DNA from: Bacillus sp. FJAT-18017
Lineage (GTDB): Bacteria; Bacillota; Bacilli; Bacillales; Cytobacillaceae
Assembly (NCBI RefSeq): GCF_001278805.1
Contig: NZ_CP012602.1
Coordinates: 599,001 to 663,000, forward strand
Direction of reading: 5' to 3'
Length of the DNA: 64,000 nucleotides
The position numbers were made by a program, and so were the translations under genes. Positions 45,339 through 53,403 of this stretch are shown piece after piece. Position 1 is the stretch's first letter; each line of letters begins with the position of its first letter. The notes beneath the pieces are model-generated. The model was given only the letters and a program-made list of their open reading frames with translations, had not been told where the DNA came from and did not search any database.

Positions 45339-45440
45339 GTGGATTAATCTTCTAGTGCGGAGCCACGATTAATCCAGCAAAAGAGGTTTAGTGGATTAAT
45401 CTCTCATTGCAAACCTGCGATTAATCCTCAAAATGGTTTA
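45339..45440. repeat. 52-bp dyad repeat, two units
   Basis: GTGGATTAATC starts at 45339 and 45391, 52 bp apart. CGATTAATCC faces each copy. Related in words to the locus at 34860. Confidence 0.85.
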
Positions 45441-45581
45441 ACTGATTGCACTCCAGTGAATAAGGTAGTCGAAGTCGGTTACAAGGAACAAGACCTCTTC
45501 CCGTAAAAGGCGTTTTTCTGGAATGTCGATGCTTGCTTTGCTTAAACTAAAGGAAACGACGAGAATAAGGAGAATATATAA

Positions 45582-46322
45582 ATGAAGATTCAATCGCCAA
45601 AACCATTTACATTCGAAGCGGGGCCGCGTGCTGTGCTGCTGCTGCACGGTTTCACAGGCAATTCGGCCGATGTGCGGATGCTTGGCCGTTACTTGCATGA
45701 TAAGGGCTATACTTGCCATGCTCCGATTTATAGAGGACATGGAGGTTCTGCCGAAGAACTGATCGAGTACGGGCCAGAGGACTGGTGGCAGGATGTGCAG
45801 GATGCTTACCAGTTTTTAAAAAATAAGGGCTATGAGGAGATTGCAGTCGCCGGCCTTTCCCTCGGTGGGGTATTTTCGCTGAAGCTTGGTTACACTGTTC
45901 CTGTAAAGGGTATTGTTCCGATGTGTGCCCCTATGGATTTTAAGAGCGGGGAAATTATACATAATGGGGTGCTTTACTATGCCCGGGAGTTCAAGCAGCG
46001 TGAAAAAAAGACGGAATATGAAATCGAGACTGAACTGGCTGCATTTGATCCGAAGCCGCTCTTGAAGGAACTGAATGGCATGATTCACGATGTAAGGGAC
46101 CACGTTGATTTAATTTATGCACCGCTTTTCGTTGTCCAGGCGCGCCATGATGGGATGATAAACACGGACAGTGCCAATATTATTTACAGCCAGGCTGAGT
46201 CAGTCGACAAGAAACTGAAGTGGTATGAGGAGTCAGGGCATACGATTACATTCGGCCCGGAAAAAGACCAGCTCCATGAGGATGTTTTTGCGTTTTTGGA
46301 AGGCTTAGATTGGAAAGAATAA
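45582..46322 (+). CDS. yvaK: Carboxylesterase (Est30/YvaK type)
   Basis: 246-aa alpha/beta hydrolase, the size of Geobacillus Est30. Oxyanion region [14 protein letters not shown], nucleophile in [13 protein letters not shown] (about Ser93), Asp in [10 protein letters not shown], His in [10 protein letters not shown]. Hydrolyses short-chain esters in the family. Between secG and rnr, as yvaK in B. subtilis. Confidence 0.94.
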   Translation: MKIQSPKPFTFEAGPRAVLLLHGFTGNSADVRMLGRYLHDKGYTCHAPIYRGHGGSAEELIEYGPEDWWQDVQDAYQFLKNKGYEEIAVAGLSLGGVFSLKLGYTVPVKGIVPMCAPMDFKSGEIIHNGVLYYAREFKQREKKTEYEIETELAAFDPKPLLKELNGMIHDVRDHVDLIYAPLFVVQARHDGMINTDSANIIYSQAESVDKKLKWYEESGHTITFGPEKDQLHEDVFAFLEGLDWKE

Positions 46323-46352
46323 AAGGAAACACCCTGTAAGGGAGGGATCAGC

Positions 46353-48734
46353 TTGGAAGATAATATTCAAGCGCATATAGACAAGCTTTTGCAATATATG
46401 AGGGATGAGGCGTATAAGCCTTTAACAGTCCAAGAGCTGGAAGAGGCTTTTGGAATTCAGGACTCAGGTGATTTCAAGGAATTTGTGAAGGCTCTTGTCC
46501 AAATGGAAGAAAAAGGGCTGGTGGTGCGGACTCGTTCGAACCGCTATGGCCTGCCGCAAAAAATGAACCTGATTCGCGGCAAAGTAGCTGGGCATGCAAA
46601 GGGATTTGCATTCGTAATGCCTGAGGAGCAGGGTATGGATGATATTTTCATCCCTCCGAATGAAACGAATAATGCGATGCATGGTGATACCGTGCTAGTG
46701 CGTGTTTCCGCGGAATCATCAGGTGATCGCCGTGAGGGTACGATTGTCCGCATTCTTGAGCGCGGCATTACCCAAATGGTCGGTACGTATGTGGAAAGCA
46801 AGAGTTTTGGATTTGTGATTCCAGATGAGAAAAAGTTCGCCGGTGACATTTTTATACCAAAATCCGCAAATGGCGGTGCAGTTGAAGGCCATAAGGTTGT
46901 TGTGAAAATTGTTGCCTATCCGGAAGGGCGGACGAGTGCCGAGGGTGAGGTTATTCAAATTCTCGGCCACAAGAACGACCCTGGTGTCGATATCCTGTCC
47001 GTTATCCACAAGCATGGACTTCCTCTGGCATTTCCTGAAGAAGTACTTGACCAGGCAAATGCTGTACCTGGAGAAATTGACGAGAATGATATCGGTAACC
47101 GCCGTGATTTACGCGACCAGGTAATTGTTACAATCGACGGTGCTGATGCGAAGGACCTTGACGACGCTGTTACGGTAACGAAGCTTGAGAATGGGAATTA
47201 CAAGCTTGGCGTTCATATCGCGGATGTCACTCATTATGTGACCGAGAATTCACCAATTGACCGGGAAGCGGAGGAGCGCGGTACGAGTGTGTATTTAGTG
47301 GACCGTGTTATCCCGATGATTCCCCACCGATTATCAAACGGGATTTGCTCGCTGAATCCTAAGGTAAACCGGTTCACACTTTCCTGTGAGATGGAGTTGG
47401 ATTCAACTGGGAAGGTTGTCGCGCATGAGATTTTTGAAAGTGTCATTAAGACGACCGAGCGGATGACCTATTCTGATGTAAATAAGATTCTCGTTGATAA
47501 GGACGAGGAAACTAGGCAGCGCTATGAGGCGATTGTGCCAATGTTCGAGCTGATGGAGGAGCTGGCAGCTGTTCTTCGTAAAAAAAGGATGGACCGAGGC
47601 GCGATTGATTTTGATTTTAAAGAATCGAAAGTCCTTGTTGAAGAAGATGGCAAGCCTATTGATGTTGTATTGCGTGAGCGCTCTGTTGCTGAGAAGTTAA
47701 TCGAAGAGTTCATGCTTGCTGCCAATGAAACAGTTGCTGAGCATTTCCATTGGATGGAAGTGCCGTTCATTTATCGTATCCACGAAGATCCGAAAGAAGA
47801 CAAGCTCCGCCGGTTCTTTGAATTTATTACAAACTTCGGCTATATCGTAAAAGGGACTGCCAATGATATCCACCCGCGTGCGCTGCAGGAAATTATTGAA
47901 GCGGTACAAGGCAAGCCTGAGGAAATGGTTGTCTCGACTGTTATGCTGCGCTCGATGCAGCAGGCGAAATATTCGCCGGACAGCCTTGGCCACTTTGGGC
48001 TTTCAGCTGAATTTTATACACACTTCACCTCACCAATCCGCCGTTATCCTGATTTGATAGTCCATCGCATGATTCGGACGTACTTGATTCAGGGCAAGCT
48101 GGACCAGTCAACCCGCGAAAAGTGGGATGCGAGGCTGCCGGATATTGCCGAGCATACCTCGAAAATGGAGCGTCGTGCCGTTGACGCCGAGCGTGAAACG
48201 GATGAGCTGAAGAAAGCCGAGTATATGATGGACAAAATTGGCGAGGAGTACGACGGCATGATTTCGTCCGTTACGAATTTCGGGATGTTCGTCGAGCTGG
48301 AGAATACGATTGAGGGACTTGTCCACGTCAGCTATATGACCGATGACTACTATCGCTTCGATGACCGCCATTTTGCGATGATCGGGGAGCGGACAGGTAA
48401 TGTATTCCGTATCGGTGATGAAATCACTGTGCGGGTTATCAATGTCAATAAAGACGAGCGTTCGATAGACTTTGAAATTGTCGGTATGAAGGGAACGAGA
48501 CGTGAACGTCCGAGCGGCGAAAAGCGTATCTTCAATACCGGAAGTACCGAGAAGAAACCTCGCCGGGGTAAAGAAGGCGGCGGAACAGGTGATGGACGCA
48601 CCAGCCGCGGTGTCTCAAAAAGCATTGGCCGAGAAGACAGTAACGGCGATAAGCCAAAGAACAAAAGAAAACGTAAATTTTACGAAAACGTACCAAAAAA
48701 TAAGAGTACAAAGCGAAAGAACAAAAAACGTTAA
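46353..48734 (+). CDS. rnr: Ribonuclease R
   Basis: 793-aa 3'-5' exoribonuclease. TTG start behind GGGAGGG. N-terminal HTH and cold-shock domains, RNB catalytic domain with [16 protein letters not shown] (metal Asp cluster) and the [16 protein letters not shown] signature, S1 domain ([17 protein letters not shown]), then a long basic tail rich in K and R. Degrades structured RNA and, with tmRNA-SmpB, non-stop mRNA; the neighbours smpB and ssrA fit. Confidence 0.97.
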   Translation: MEDNIQAHIDKLLQYMRDEAYKPLTVQELEEAFGIQDSGDFKEFVKALVQMEEKGLVVRTRSNRYGLPQKMNLIRGKVAGHAKGFAFVMPEEQGMDDIFIPPNETNNAMHGDTVLVRVSAESSGDRREGTIVRILERGITQMVGTYVESKSFGFVIPDEKKFAGDIFIPKSANGGAVEGHKVVVKIVAYPEGRTSAEGEVIQILGHKNDPGVDILSVIHKHGLPLAFPEEVLDQANAVPGEIDENDIGNRRDLRDQVIVTIDGADAKDLDDAVTVTKLENGNYKLGVHIADVTHYVTENSPIDREAEERGTSVYLVDRVIPMIPHRLSNGICSLNPKVNRFTLSCEMELDSTGKVVAHEIFESVIKTTERMTYSDVNKILVDKDEETRQRYEAIVPMFELMEELAAVLRKKRMDRGAIDFDFKESKVLVEEDGKPIDVVLRERSVAEKLIEEFMLAANETVAEHFHWMEVPFIYRIHEDPKEDKLRRFFEFITNFGYIVKGTANDIHPRALQEIIEAVQGKPEEMVVSTVMLRSMQQAKYSPDSLGHFGLSAEFYTHFTSPIRRYPDLIVHRMIRTYLIQGKLDQSTREKWDARLPDIAEHTSKMERRAVDAERETDELKKAEYMMDKIGEEYDGMISSVTNFGMFVELENTIEGLVHVSYMTDDYYRFDDRHFAMIGERTGNVFRIGDEITVRVINVNKDERSIDFEIVGMKGTRRERPSGEKRIFNTGSTEKKPRRGKEGGGTGDGRTSRGVSKSIGREDSNGDKPKNKRKRKFYENVPKNKSTKRKNKKR

Positions 48735-48781
48735 TTTCTGGAGCTTGTCTTGTGGGCCTTCAGGATAACGTTGGGTAGGAG

Positions 48782-48810
48782 GGCCTCGCTGGGCGGGGCC
48801 TTTATCATTT
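48782..48810 (+). terminator. Probable terminator of rnr
   Basis: GGCCTCGC / GCGGGGCC hairpin, short T tail. Confidence 0.6.
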
Positions 48811-48856
48811 AGTTGAGTGGCTTTTCGTTCACTAAGGAGAACGGAAATTGAGTTTA

Positions 48857-48950
48857 TCGGTCAAATCCAGGATTTATCGGTCTAAAAAAATTTATATCGG
48901 TCTAGGAAAATTTTTGTCGGTCTAATCCCGATTTTACCGGTCCGATTTGG
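48857..48950. repeat. 20-bp direct repeat, five units
   Basis: TCGGTC (last copy CCGGTC) starts at 48857, 48877, 48897, 48917 and 48937, exactly 20 bp apart, with A/T-rich linkers. Confidence 0.92.
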
Positions 48951-49102
48951 GATAATTATGTAAATCCTGTTCCGTAGCCGGCTTACTTTGGCTGGGATAA
49001 CCTACAAACTCAAATCAACATTGGCCATTCATTGTAGGAGACCGGGAATTTTGTTAAAATAAAGGAACTCGATTATACAGAGAAAGATAGGGGGGAGTTA
49101 GT

Positions 49103-49570
49103 ATGCCTAAAGGTGTGGGTAAAACAGTCGCGCAAAATAAAAAAGCCTATCATGATTATTCTATAGAAGAAACCTATGAAGCCGGAATCGTTCTGCAGGG
49201 AACAGAGATCAAGTCAATCCGTGCCGGCAAGGTCCAGTTGAAGGATTCATATGCACGAATTCATAACGGTGAAATGTACCTATACAGTATGCATATTTCA
49301 CCATATGAGCAGGGCAATATTCATAACCATGATCCGCTCAGAACCAGGAAGCTTCTTTTACACAGAAGGGAAATCAACAAGCTGATTGGTGAATCCAAGG
49401 AATCGGGTTATGCTATTGTTCCGTTAAAAATGTACCTCAAAAATGGCTTTGCCAAAGTACTGATAGGTCTTGCAAAAGGTAAGAAGAAGTACGATAAGCG
49501 TGAAGACCTGAAACAGAAGGATGCTAATCGCGATATCCAGCGCGCATTGAGGGAAAAGCAGAAATACTAG
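49103..49570 (+). CDS. smpB: SsrA-binding protein SmpB
   Basis: 155 aa. [29 protein letters not shown] is the family N-terminus; [15 protein letters not shown] and a basic C-terminal tail ([28 protein letters not shown]) enter the ribosome. Works with tmRNA encoded 150 bp downstream to rescue stalled ribosomes. Confidence 0.98.
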   Translation: MPKGVGKTVAQNKKAYHDYSIEETYEAGIVLQGTEIKSIRAGKVQLKDSYARIHNGEMYLYSMHISPYEQGNIHNHDPLRTRKLLLHRREINKLIGESKESGYAIVPLKMYLKNGFAKVLIGLAKGKKKYDKREDLKQKDANRDIQRALREKQKY

Positions 49571-49720
49571 GTTATAGCCACCCAAAACAAGTCTTACCAA
49601 TTGAAAAAACAGCATAATGTGGTATAATAAATAGTGTCACAGGGATACTGTGGCGAAACCATCAAGCTCACTGCTTGAGATTTCCGACGTCTGGCAGGTA
49701 ACTGCCGCACATTTTATAAT

Positions 49721-50080
49721 GGGGACGCTACGGATTCGACAGGGGTAGTTCGAGCTTGGGTGGCGAGTCGAGGGGATCGGCCTCGTAAAAACGTCAACGC
49801 CTATAACTGGCAACTCTAAACAAAACCTAGCTTTCGCAGCTTAATAACTGCATAGCTGTTCGCCCCTCCATCGCCCATGTGGTAGGGTAGCGGACTCACT
49901 CTTAGTGGGCTACGCCGGATTCCACCTCCTGAGGAAGAAGGAAGAGAACAACCAGGATAGCTGACCGGACGCCTGTCGATAGGCAGATGGATCAGCGAAA
50001 CGCGAATATGTCGACTACACTCGTAGAAGCCTAAGTGCCGATATTCTTGGACGTGGGTTCGATTCCCACCGTCTCCACCA
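49721..50080 (+). ncRNA. ssrA: Transfer-messenger RNA (tmRNA)
   Basis: 360 nt from GGGGACGCTACGGATTCGAC to GTCTCCACCA. The two ends form the alanine-type acceptor and T-arm (GTGGG-TTCGATT-CCCAC). The resume frame starts at GGC 49809 and reads GNSKQNLAFAA then TAA, so the degradation tag is (A)GNSKQNLAFAA, ending in the ClpXP-type FAA. CCA is encoded. No intron interrupts this copy, though an intron remnant lies next to it. Confidence 0.97.
50064..50080 (+). repeat. ssrA 3' end, left copy of a 17-bp direct repeat
   Basis: TCCCACCGTCTCCACCA is repeated exactly at 50356-50372. Both copies are followed by related hairpin terminators. Typical of attL/attR at an integration site in ssrA. Confidence 0.8.
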
Positions 50081-50109
50081 TACATATGTTTGGTGGATTT
50101 TTTCTTTTA
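50075..50109 (+). terminator. Terminator of ssrA
   Basis: CCACCA / TGGTGG stem that includes the tmRNA 3' end, then a T-run. Confidence 0.8.
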
Positions 50110-50139
50110 TCGGGCAGAAAATTTGATTAAATCAGTGAT

Positions 50140-50355
50140 TTTAGGTCTCACTAGTGATAAGGCAATCCCGAGCATTATGTTGTGGGCAATTCAACAGCTG
50201 TCTATCGACTTATAGACTGCCCATGCTACAGTAATAGGGTGCGGGATCTACCGGGGAGTCCGGGTAAAACTACATTCCGCATAATACGCCAGACGGCCTT
50301 CCCGGTGAAGGTCGAAGATATAGTCAGTGCCATGTCGAAAGCATGGAAGAGCACG
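50140..50355 (+). pseudogene. 5'-truncated group I intron abutting a second ssrA 3' exon
   Basis: The Q-like GGCAATCCCGAGC (50161-50173), an R-like GACTG (50215-50219) and the S motif AAGATATAGTC (50315-50325) can form P7. A P9-like CCATG / CATGG hairpin follows. The last base, G50355, directly precedes TCCCACC, the base-exact tmRNA 3' exon from the T-loop. The P strand and P1/P2 that should precede Q are not found, so the 5' part is lost. Intronic identity is by motif only. Confidence 0.6.
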
Positions 50356-50401
50356 TCCCACCGTCTCCACCAATACATAATTGGTGGTTTTTTTCTTTTT
50401 T
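50356..50401 (+). repeat. Right copy of the ssrA 3' end with terminator
   Basis: Exact 17-bp copy of the tmRNA 3' end (50356-50372), then a CCACCA / TTGGTGG hairpin and T-run. Confidence 0.8.
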
Positions 50402-50667
50402 ATTACTTAAACCATAAAAATGTAAGAATGACAGCTTTATGCTTTAAATGAAAAGTGACAATATTATGCTTTAGATTAACCCGGGAGTTATAATGTAATG
50501 TCTATGACTAAATGTATAACCTTTCCGGTGAAGTGACTTATGAATTATAACTTATCCGAAGTACTAACTATGATTGTATACGATAAATGGTTTTCCACGA
50601 AATCTGGCTAAGTCAGTTACAGTGGAGTTAGTTTATAAGATGTTGTTGTTTGTGTGTAGGTTGATAA

Positions 50668-50895
50668 AAAAGTTGGGAACCAGAACAAGCTGCGGAAGCA
50701 AAACGGCCGAGCGGGGAGGCTCGAGGAAAAGGCATTGGTGGAGCTACTCATCTCGAGTTTGGGACAACAGTTAAAAATCTAACCAATATCCGTTCTAAGT
50801 TATTTTGGATTGAATTTGTAGATTTTATTCGTCTCAAAATCATTGCAACTTCTTTTGAAATTTGGGCAACTTATGAGTATACATTTGCGATATAA
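50668..50895 (+). pseudogene. Possible coding relic without start
   Basis: A 75-codon open stretch reads ...EAKRPSGEARGKGIGGATHLEFGTTVKN... and ends in TAA. It has no start codon or RBS and changes from GC-rich to AT-rich midway. I do not recognise the family. The rest of 50402-50939 shows nothing supportable. Confidence 0.25.
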
Positions 50896-50939
50896 CTGAA
50901 TATCTTAAAGTAAATAGGTAAAAATGTAAATAAAAATAA

Positions 50940-50968
50940 TTGTAAATCTAAGGATTTAAATGTATAAT
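50940..50968 (+). promoter_or_regulatory. Sigma-A promoter of the repeat-array RNA
   Basis: TTGTAA (50940-50945), 17-nt spacer, consensus TATAAT (50963-50968). Transcription should start near 50975, 15 nt before the first repeat. Confidence 0.85.
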
Positions 50969-50989
50969 TTAATTGAAATCAGGGTATTT

Positions 50990-51436
50990 GGTTCTGTAAA
51001 GGATCAAACACTAGAACTCCTGGTTCTGCAAAGGACCAGACACTAGAACTCCTGGTTCTGCAAAGGACCAGACACTAGAACTCCTGGTTCTGCAAAGGAC
51101 CAGACACTAGAACTCCTGGTTCTGCAAAGGACCAGACACTAGAACTCCTGGTTCTGCAAAGGACCAGACACTAGAACTCCTGGTTCTGCAAAGGACCAGA
51201 CACTAGAACCCCTGGTTCTGCAAAAGGGCCAGACACTAGAACCCCTGGTTCTGCAAAGGGCCAGACACTAGAACCCCTGGTTCTGCAAAGGGCCAGACAC
51301 TAGAACCCCCTGGTTCTGCAAAGGACCAGACACTAGAACCCCTGGTTCTGCAAAGGACCAGACACTAGAACCCCTGGTTCTGCAAAGGACCAGACACTAG
51401 AACTCCTGGTTCTGCAAAGGACCAGACACTAGAACC
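50990..51436 (+). ncRNA. Array of fourteen 32-33-nt hairpin repeats, putative RNA antitoxin
   Basis: Unit starts: 50990, 51022, 51054, 51086, 51118, 51150, 51182, 51214, 51247, 51279, 51312, 51344, 51376, 51408 (last unit partial). Each unit can fold as CTGGTTCT-GCAA-AGGACCAG, eight pairs closed by a GNRA loop. The variants GGGCC and GTAA keep the pairing or the GNRA loop. The linker AGAAC can alternatively pair with the next GTTCT. Promoter before, terminator after. No spacers, so not CRISPR. Antitoxin role is inferred from layout. Confidence 0.75.
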
Positions 51437-51460
51437 ATGTCATTGAAGATTAGATCAAAA

Positions 51461-51490
51461 AAAGCTCTGCAAACGCAGGGTTTTTATTTT
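51461..51490 (+). terminator. Terminator between the array and the NYN gene
   Basis: CTCTGC-AAAC-GCAGGG stem (one G-U), extended by flanking A/T pairs, then TTTTTATTTT. Read-through would supply the downstream gene, as in type III toxin-antitoxin loci. Confidence 0.8.
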
Positions 51491-51500
51491 GGGGGAAAAG

Positions 51501-52022
51501 ATGGAGACAAAGGAACGTATAGCTATATTTATTGATGCAAATAACTTTAGACAGAAAATGAATGAAGAGTATGGAAAATGTGCAGTAGATGTAGTTAAGC
51601 TCGTTAAACTTTTACTTAATGGAAGAGAATCAACCAAGATTTTTTATTACATAAATAAATTTAAATTAAACAAAGATGATATTGCAAGGCAGGAGAAATT
51701 TTTTAAAGCAATTCAACGTAAGGTACCTGGGCTGATAGTAAAAGCGTTTGAGATGCAAAAACGAAGAGATGGCGAAGGTTATCAAGAAAAAGGTGTTGAC
51801 AATGCAATAACACTTGACATGGCTTTAGAAGTCTCCTCGTATGATACTGCGATATTAGTAACTGAGGATTCTGATTATGTTGGAACTGTCCAAAGATTAA
51901 TTGGTCTTGGTAAAAAAGTTGAATTAGCTATCCCTGAGTTTGGGAAAGGACATCATCTTCGTCAGTGTTGTACGAGTGTAAGATTGCTAACTAAAGATGA
52001 ATTAAATAATATTTTAATGTAA
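51501..52022 (+). CDS. NYN-domain (LabA/DUF88-like) ribonuclease, putative toxin
   Basis: 173 aa from ATG 51501, with GGGGG five bases upstream; the TTG at 51489 overlaps the RBS. PIN-like NYN fold with the acidic cluster complete: Asp12 (IAIFIDANNF), Asp100 and Asp106 (KGVDNAITLDMALEV), Asp123 and Asp125 (VTEDSDYVG). Then the strand LGKKVELAIPE. NYN enzymes are metal-dependent RNases. Single domain, no membrane segment, close in size to ToxN-type toxins. AT-rich. It sits right behind the hairpin array and terminator. Confidence 0.88.
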   Translation: METKERIAIFIDANNFRQKMNEEYGKCAVDVVKLVKLLLNGRESTKIFYYINKFKLNKDDIARQEKFFKAIQRKVPGLIVKAFEMQKRRDGEGYQEKGVDNAITLDMALEVSSYDTAILVTEDSDYVGTVQRLIGLGKKVELAIPEFGKGHHLRQCCTSVRLLTKDELNNILM

Positions 52023-52037
52023 ACTTTTTTCTTTTAT

Positions 52038-52066
52038 AGACGTGGTTATTTCACGTCTTTTTCTTT
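52038..52066 (+). terminator. Terminator of the NYN gene
   Basis: AGACGTG / CACGTCT stem, then T-rich tail. Confidence 0.88.
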
Positions 52067-52119
52067 TTATTATATTACTGGATCTTAATGACGCTTGTTT
52101 TTGTTAAAGTTTAAATAGC

Positions 52120-52694
52120 GACAAGCCGACATTAACATACTGTCCAAATTTTCTATGTGTAATAGTGGTAAAGAGAAAAACAAAAACTTTAAGTAGCCAA
52201 CTTTTTATCACTTCCTAAAATGTATGGTATCCAAGTTAATTTTATGGTGAATGTTGTTACAAAACGTAAGGACGCTAACCTTTCCCTTATTTAGTTCCCG
52301 ACTTCTTATCATCCTAAAGTTGTGCGGCCTTTATTATATAAAAACAACAACAGTAATCATCTATATTAAGTGACCGACCATTTGTCATACATGAAAAAGG
52401 GTCAGTGACCGACATTAAATTTATTTCCATATTATTGTAGCGTAAGAATGGGGGTTTGATGCGAATTAGTGACCGACTTATTTGTCACCTTACAAATAAT
52501 GTGGAGAGATAAAAAGTGGGGTACTGGATTCCGACATATTTGTCACTTTTCACCTCCTTGGGCTGGCGGGTTCCCATCATCCTCTGAAAATTTTGGGAAG
52601 CTTTCATACCCGAAATGGGGAATCCTGAAGGCGTTTTGGCGAAAAGAGGAAGGGTGTGGACAATGCTCATCTTCCCTTTTTCATTGTCCACACC
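52120..52694. repeat. Gene-free stretch with scattered CCGAC/GTCAC words and a long inverted repeat
   Basis: TGACCGAC words occur at 52371, 52406 and 52470, with variants at 52304, 52528 and, beyond the next gene, 53099; several are followed by TTTGTCA. Spacing is irregular. At 52653-52665 / 52682-52694 lies a perfect 13-bp inverted repeat (GGTGTGGACAATG) with a 16-nt loop and no T-run. Confidence 0.6.
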
Positions 52695-52776
52695 AGGCAG
52701 CACGTTTTCGTTTTGCAGGCTTCCTGCTACATGATACGATAAAGAAAGTACAAAATTTTACAAAAGGAGAGATTCA

Positions 52777-52977
52777 ATGCTGGAATGTGCGTATTGCAAT
52801 AGAAATGACCTGTTGCACGACGAAGGTGATACTGTCTATTGTTCGAACTGTGCGAGAAGAACCTTCAAAGCGACGGGCGAATTGTACCTTGTCAAATGCC
52901 CGTATTGCAAGAAGAAGACAACTGGAAAAGCGGCTACATGCAGGGAGTGCGGCGAATGGATCGCAGACAGGGTATAA
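52777..52977 (+). CDS. Small double zinc-ribbon protein
   Basis: 66 aa. Two zinc-ribbon knuckle pairs: CAYC...CSNC (residues 4-26) and CPYC...CREC (41-58). RBS AAAAGGAGAG; a promoter-like TTGCAG / TACGAT pair (16-nt spacer) lies 30-60 bp upstream. No catalytic motif. It could bind nucleic acid or act as a structural partner; no partner is evident. 52978-53348 holds no gene I can support. Confidence 0.75.
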   Translation: MLECAYCNRNDLLHDEGDTVYCSNCARRTFKATGELYLVKCPYCKKKTTGKAATCRECGEWIADRV

Positions 52978-53348
52978 GCGGCTTTGTAAACACAAAAGAT
53001 TTGTGAGGGGCGACGCTCCCTGTGGGGTGCAGGGGAGCCGCCCGAACCCTGTTCACTTTAAAGAGACGACTTATAGTGTAAAAAATATTAACATTTCAGT
53101 ACCCGACTTTTTTATCACTCTACATTGTGATTAGGAAAAACAATTGAGCTTAATAACACTAACAATTGAGACTTGCTATGAATATAACTGCTTTTTGAGA
53201 AACACAGTGTATTACAAAATTGTCTAATTACAAATTAGTCATGACATAGACAACTCAGTCATGATTTGACAACTTAATCATAATGCTTAAAACGGACACG
53301 TATTCAAAAAGGTTTATATGAAATTAAGTATAGGCTCTAAATTAAATG

Positions 53349-53381
53349 AGCTGGTTAGTTATACACTAACCAGCTTTTTGG
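53349..53381. terminator. Hairpin between zinc-ribbon and helicase genes
   Basis: Perfect 11-bp stem AGCTGGTTAGT / ACTAACCAGCT with loop TATAC. T5 follows on the plus strand; the minus strand has a weaker T-rich tail, so it may serve both sides. Confidence 0.75.
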
Positions 53382-53403
53382 TTTCCAAAATTCACAAAGT
53401 ATT

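Noticed and set aside
49816..50085. 89-codon ORF antisense to tmRNA
   Set aside because: It lies entirely on the ssrA RNA gene.
50574..50774. 66-codon ORF right of ssrA
   Set aside because: No RBS and no protein-like pattern; another frame there is more coding-like but lacks a start.
50990..51436. CRISPR array
   Set aside because: The 12-14-nt linkers are as conserved as the hairpins, so there are no spacers, and no cas gene is near.
52469..53134. 221-codon ORF overlapping the zinc-ribbon gene
   Set aside because: Reads through repeats and a long inverted repeat; the 66-aa zinc-ribbon frame has an RBS and a family motif.
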